Shown one piece after another: positions 61,428 to 64,000 of a stretch of DNA of 64,000 bases. The stretch's first letter is position 1; every line of letters begins with the position of its first letter. Source of the stretch: Neisseria sicca (GTDB lineage Bacteria > Pseudomonadota > Gammaproteobacteria > Burkholderiales > Neisseriaceae); NCBI RefSeq assembly GCF_003044565.1, contig NZ_POXG01000010.1:26171-90170 (forward strand). Reading direction: 5' to 3'. The notes beneath the pieces were generated by a model, which was given only the letters and a program-made list of their open reading frames with translations, had not been told where the DNA came from and ran no database searches. The translations under genes were made by a program, and so were the position numbers.

Positions 61428-61812
61428 CGTTTGGCATGTACTCGTAAAGCAACATATCTTTCTTATTTTTAGACCATATAAAACCTTGAAAAGGGTCGTC
61501 TGAAATCCAGTTTTCAGACGACCCTTTTAACCAGTAAAACTTTACAATAACTTATCTAATTATCGCACATTGCCCATACCCCCCCTGATTTAAAACTTAT
61601 TCACTCTGAAGCAATCACCCCTCCACCGAATACCCAAACCCGCCGCTGATATTTCGAACAGCATTTTTTTGGCTATATAAAGCATTACTTTACAGATTTT
61701 TTGATATAATTTTGCCCATCCGTTTAGATAAACCGTCGATACTTTCTCCGCGTGTTTTCAGACGGCCTATCAAAAATACAATTCGTTTTCCAAATAAAAG
61801 GCCGCCCGCTCT
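61428..61812. promoter_or_regulatory. Intergenic region with DUS hairpin upstream of the antiporter
   Basis: The 385-bp region has no gene. A DUS hairpin is at 61489-61528 and a GCCGTCTGAA-type copy is at about 61755. AGCATTACTTTACAGATT and TATAATTTTG (about 61705) could be a promoter for the antiporter. Confidence 0.5.
61489..61528. terminator. Inverted DUS pair, terminator of GNAT gene
   Basis: AAAAGGGTCGTCTGAAA and TTTTCAGACGACCCTTTT are separated by a few bases. Confidence 0.85.
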
Positions 61813-63801
61813 ATGCACGAAACTTTCTCCCTCGCCCCCATCGTTATCGTTCTCCTCGTTTCTGTCATTACGGTGATTTATTGCCGTAAATTCAATATCC
61901 CTTCTATGCTCGGTTATCTTTTAGTCGGCTTTATCGCCGGTCCGGGTATGCTGAAGCTGATTCCGCAAGGTCATGCCACTGATTATTTGGGTGAAATCGG
62001 TATCGTATTCCTGATGTTCAGTATCGGTCTCGAATTCTCCCTGCCCAAGCTCAAAGCCATGCGCCGTTTGGTGTTCGGACTGGGCGGTTTGCAGGTTATT
62101 GTAACCATGCTGTCGATTATCGGCATTTTGATGCTGATGGGCGTCAGCTTTAATTGGGCGTTTGCCGCAGCAGGGGCGATGACCATGTCGTCCACGGCAA
62201 TCGTCAGCCGCATCCTGTCGGAAAAAACCGAATTGGGACAGCCGCACGGTCAAATGGCGATGGGTGTCTTGTTGATGCAGGATATTGCCGTCGTGCCGCT
62301 GATGATCCTGATTCCTGCGTTGGGGGGAAATGGCGAAGAGGTCAGCCTGTGGGCGGCGCTCGGTCTTGCCGGATTGAAAATGCTGGTCACGTTGGGCGTG
62401 TTATTCGTCGTCGGCAGCAAGGTGATGTCGCGCTGGTTCAGAATGGTCGCCAAACGCAAGTCGTCTGAATTGTTTATGATCAACGTCCTGCTGGTAACCT
62501 TGGGCGTAGCTTATCTGACTGAACTGGAAGGCTTGTCGATGGCATTGGGTGCATTCGTCGCCGGTATGCTGCTTTCGGAAACGGAATACCGCTTTCAGGT
62601 GGAAGACGACATCCGTCCGTTCCGCGATATTCTGCTCGGTTTCTTCTTTATCACGGTCGGCATGAAACTGGATATCCAAGCTTTAATCGGCGGCTGGCAG
62701 CAGATTCTGATTTTGCTGGCAATTTTGCTGGTATTGAAAGCATTGGTCGTCTTTTTCATCGCTTTGCATATGAAGCATCCGATTGCGGATAGCTTAAAAA
62801 CAGCCCTCTATTTGGCACAAGGCGGCGAATTTGGTTTTGTGATGTTAAACATCTCCAGCAAAATCAATATGGTGTCGCCCGAGCTGGAGCAGGCAGCTAC
62901 GGCAGCGATTCTGTTGTCTATGATTATTGCCCCATTTATCTTGGGCAGCAGCGATGCCATCGTCAGCCGTTTCGTCAAATCAAGCTGGGACATGAAGGCA
63001 TTGGATTTGCACAGTATGTTGGTGGAAACCATGAGCAAATCCGACCACGTCCTGATCATCGGTTTCGGACGCGGCGGTCAGACCGTCGGACGCGTCTTGG
63101 CTCAGGAAAACATCCCCTTCTTCGCCCTCGACCTTGATATCGGCAGGGTTCAGGTGGCACGCAATGCCGGCGAACCGGTCTCATTCGGCGACGCCAAACG
63201 GCGCGAAGTCTTGGAGGCTGCAGGTTTGGAACGCGCCAAAATGGTGGTCATTACCCTGAACAATATGCACGAAACCCAGCATGTTCTCGACAATATCATG
63301 TCCTTGCATCCGAGTATGCCCGTGTATGTTCGCGCGACCAATGACGATTATGTCAAAACCTTCACCGACATGGGCGCGGAAGAAGCCGTATCCGACACCA
63401 AAGAAACCAGCTTAGTACTGGCAAGCTACGCCATGCTGGGCAATGGCGCGACCTTCAACCATGTTTATCAAACCATTGCCAACATCCGACACAGCCGCTA
63501 CGCCTCTTTGGAAGGCTTGTTTGTCGGTAGCGATGATGAAAATGGATTTGACGACGGAGGCAAATCGGTATGCCGCCACGCCTTCCCTCTGACCGGAGAA
63601 GCCCACGCCATCGGCAAGACCGTCCGTGATTTACCTTTGGATCACGCAGGTATTAAACTGCTATTCATCCGCCGCAATACGAGCAGAATAGAAAACCCAG
63701 ACTTGGATTTGCAGCTGCAACCGAATGATATTTTGGTCGTCGCAGGCAGACAGGAGGAAATTATTTCTTTTGAAAACTGGAGTTTGCAAGGAAATGCCTG
63801 A
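61813..63801 (+). CDS. CPA2 monovalent cation:proton antiporter with RCK domains (KefB/YbaL-like)
   Basis: The 662-residue inner-membrane protein has about 12 helices at residues 1-385. The ion-exchange region includes FLMFSIGLEFSLPKLKAMRR, GAMTMSSTAIVSRILSEK and DDIRPFRDILLGFFFITVGMKLD. A cytoplasmic RCK-N domain (HVLIIGFGRGGQTVGRVLAQENIPFFALDLD, about 415-445) binds nucleotide, and an RCK-C-like domain ends the protein (QPNDILVVAGRQEEI). It should exchange K+ or Na+ for H+. The glutathione-regulated KefB/C and YbaL branches cannot be separated with certainty. No KefF/KefG ancillary gene is adjacent. Confidence 0.92.
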   Translation: MHETFSLAPIVIVLLVSVITVIYCRKFNIPSMLGYLLVGFIAGPGMLKLIPQGHATDYLGEIGIVFLMFSIGLEFSLPKLKAMRRLVFGLGGLQVIVTMLSIIGILMLMGVSFNWAFAAAGAMTMSSTAIVSRILSEKTELGQPHGQMAMGVLLMQDIAVVPLMILIPALGGNGEEVSLWAALGLAGLKMLVTLGVLFVVGSKVMSRWFRMVAKRKSSELFMINVLLVTLGVAYLTELEGLSMALGAFVAGMLLSETEYRFQVEDDIRPFRDILLGFFFITVGMKLDIQALIGGWQQILILLAILLVLKALVVFFIALHMKHPIADSLKTALYLAQGGEFGFVMLNISSKINMVSPELEQAATAAILLSMIIAPFILGSSDAIVSRFVKSSWDMKALDLHSMLVETMSKSDHVLIIGFGRGGQTVGRVLAQENIPFFALDLDIGRVQVARNAGEPVSFGDAKRREVLEAAGLERAKMVVITLNNMHETQHVLDNIMSLHPSMPVYVRATNDDYVKTFTDMGAEEAVSDTKETSLVLASYAMLGNGATFNHVYQTIANIRHSRYASLEGLFVGSDDENGFDDGGKSVCRHAFPLTGEAHAIGKTVRDLPLDHAGIKLLFIRRNTSRIENPDLDLQLQPNDILVVAGRQEEIISFENWSLQGNA

Positions 63802-63873
63802 TACACTGAAAAATAAAGCTTGCACAGCGGATGCTTTTTTGATTTAATAGCGTCTTCGCAAACGCAGCGACAA

Positions 63874-63949
63874 GGGTGATTAGCTCAGTTGGTAGAGCGT
63901 CTGCCTTACAAGCAGAATGTCGGCGGTTCGACTCCGTCATCACCCACCA
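63874..63949 (+). tRNA. tRNA-Val (anticodon TAC)
   Basis: The 76-nt cloverleaf has acceptor GGGTGAT/ATCACCC with encoded CCA. Its D arm is GCTCAGTTGGTAGAGC and its T arm GGCGGTTCGACTCCGTC. The anticodon stem-loop CTGCCTTACAAGCAG gives TAC. Confidence 0.95.
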
Positions 63950-63981
63950 AGTTTCCTTTCATTGTTGCAAAACAATGATGC

Positions 63982-64000
63982 GCGGTGGTAGCTCAGTTGG
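63982..64000 (+). tRNA. 5' end of a further tRNA, probably tRNA-Asp, cut by window edge
   Basis: GCGGTGGTAGCTCAGTTGG is an acceptor strand plus D arm starting 32 nt after tRNA-Val. The anticodon lies outside the window. tRNA-Asp is inferred from the GCGGTGG acceptor and the common Val-Asp order. Confidence 0.6.

Overview
The window is chromosomal DNA of a commensal Neisseria, most likely of the N. mucosa/N. sicca/N. macacae group. The dozens of DNA-uptake sequences are almost all the dialect AGGTCGTCTGAAA rather than the GCCGTCTGAA form of meningococcus and gonococcus. Correia-type repeats (TATAGTGGATTAA ends), LpxL1, a FetA-like receptor, a HisB with a Neisseria-type N-terminal extension and a di-haem cytochrome c5 fit the same genus. 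Three complete tRNA genes and the start of a fourth are present. No phage, CRISPR array or IS transposase was seen.

Layout. 1-3 kb: NudB (cut by the edge), an MscS channel, tRNA-Pro and GpmA. 3-11 kb: a dicarboxylate block with class I fumarase divergent from a three-gene operon (2Fe-2S/4Fe-4S protein, fumarate-reductase-type flavoprotein, NuoF-like NADH dehydrogenase subunit), followed by a CitT/DASS transporter. I read this as a soluble NADH:fumarate reductase with its substrate supply and exchange, probably controlled by oxygen (FNR-like boxes at 4727 and 4995). 11-27 kb: TyrA, a heptosyltransferase, a truncated porin, small enzymes, LpxL1, SecB, GrxC, RNase G, a QseBC-like two-component system with a poly-Asp sensor loop, a FetA-like receptor and TsaD.

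26.8-38 kb: the most unusual region. It holds homologues of all four E. coli ynbABCD genes (CDP-alcohol phosphatidyltransferase, CDP-diglyceride synthase, alpha/beta hydrolase-methyltransferase, PAP2-dual-specificity phosphatase). With them are a PlsC-like acyltransferase, a small membrane protein, several secreted small proteins (one like the ACP lysozyme inhibitor), a DUF2238 protein, and a 657-residue membrane protein that joins a Pycsar-effector-like (PycTM) membrane domain to a beta-propeller-like domain. Together they look like an undescribed envelope-lipid module.

38-64 kb: mostly housekeeping. Genes are QueC (behind a preQ1-I riboswitch), TatD, asparaginase, DedA, GlmM, FolP, TyrB, cytochrome c5, RecO-PdxJ-AcpS, a MutT/ThiE-like fusion, HisC-HisB, RppH, ParE, small hypothetical proteins, UbiD, a GNAT protein and a CPA2 cation/proton antiporter.

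Most genes end in inverted pairs of uptake sequences that also serve as terminators. Uptake sequences also run through coding regions and supply the last codons and stop of at least five genes. Correia elements occupy many intergenic gaps. All coordinates and families were read from the sequence by eye. Family names are from memory and have not been checked by database search.
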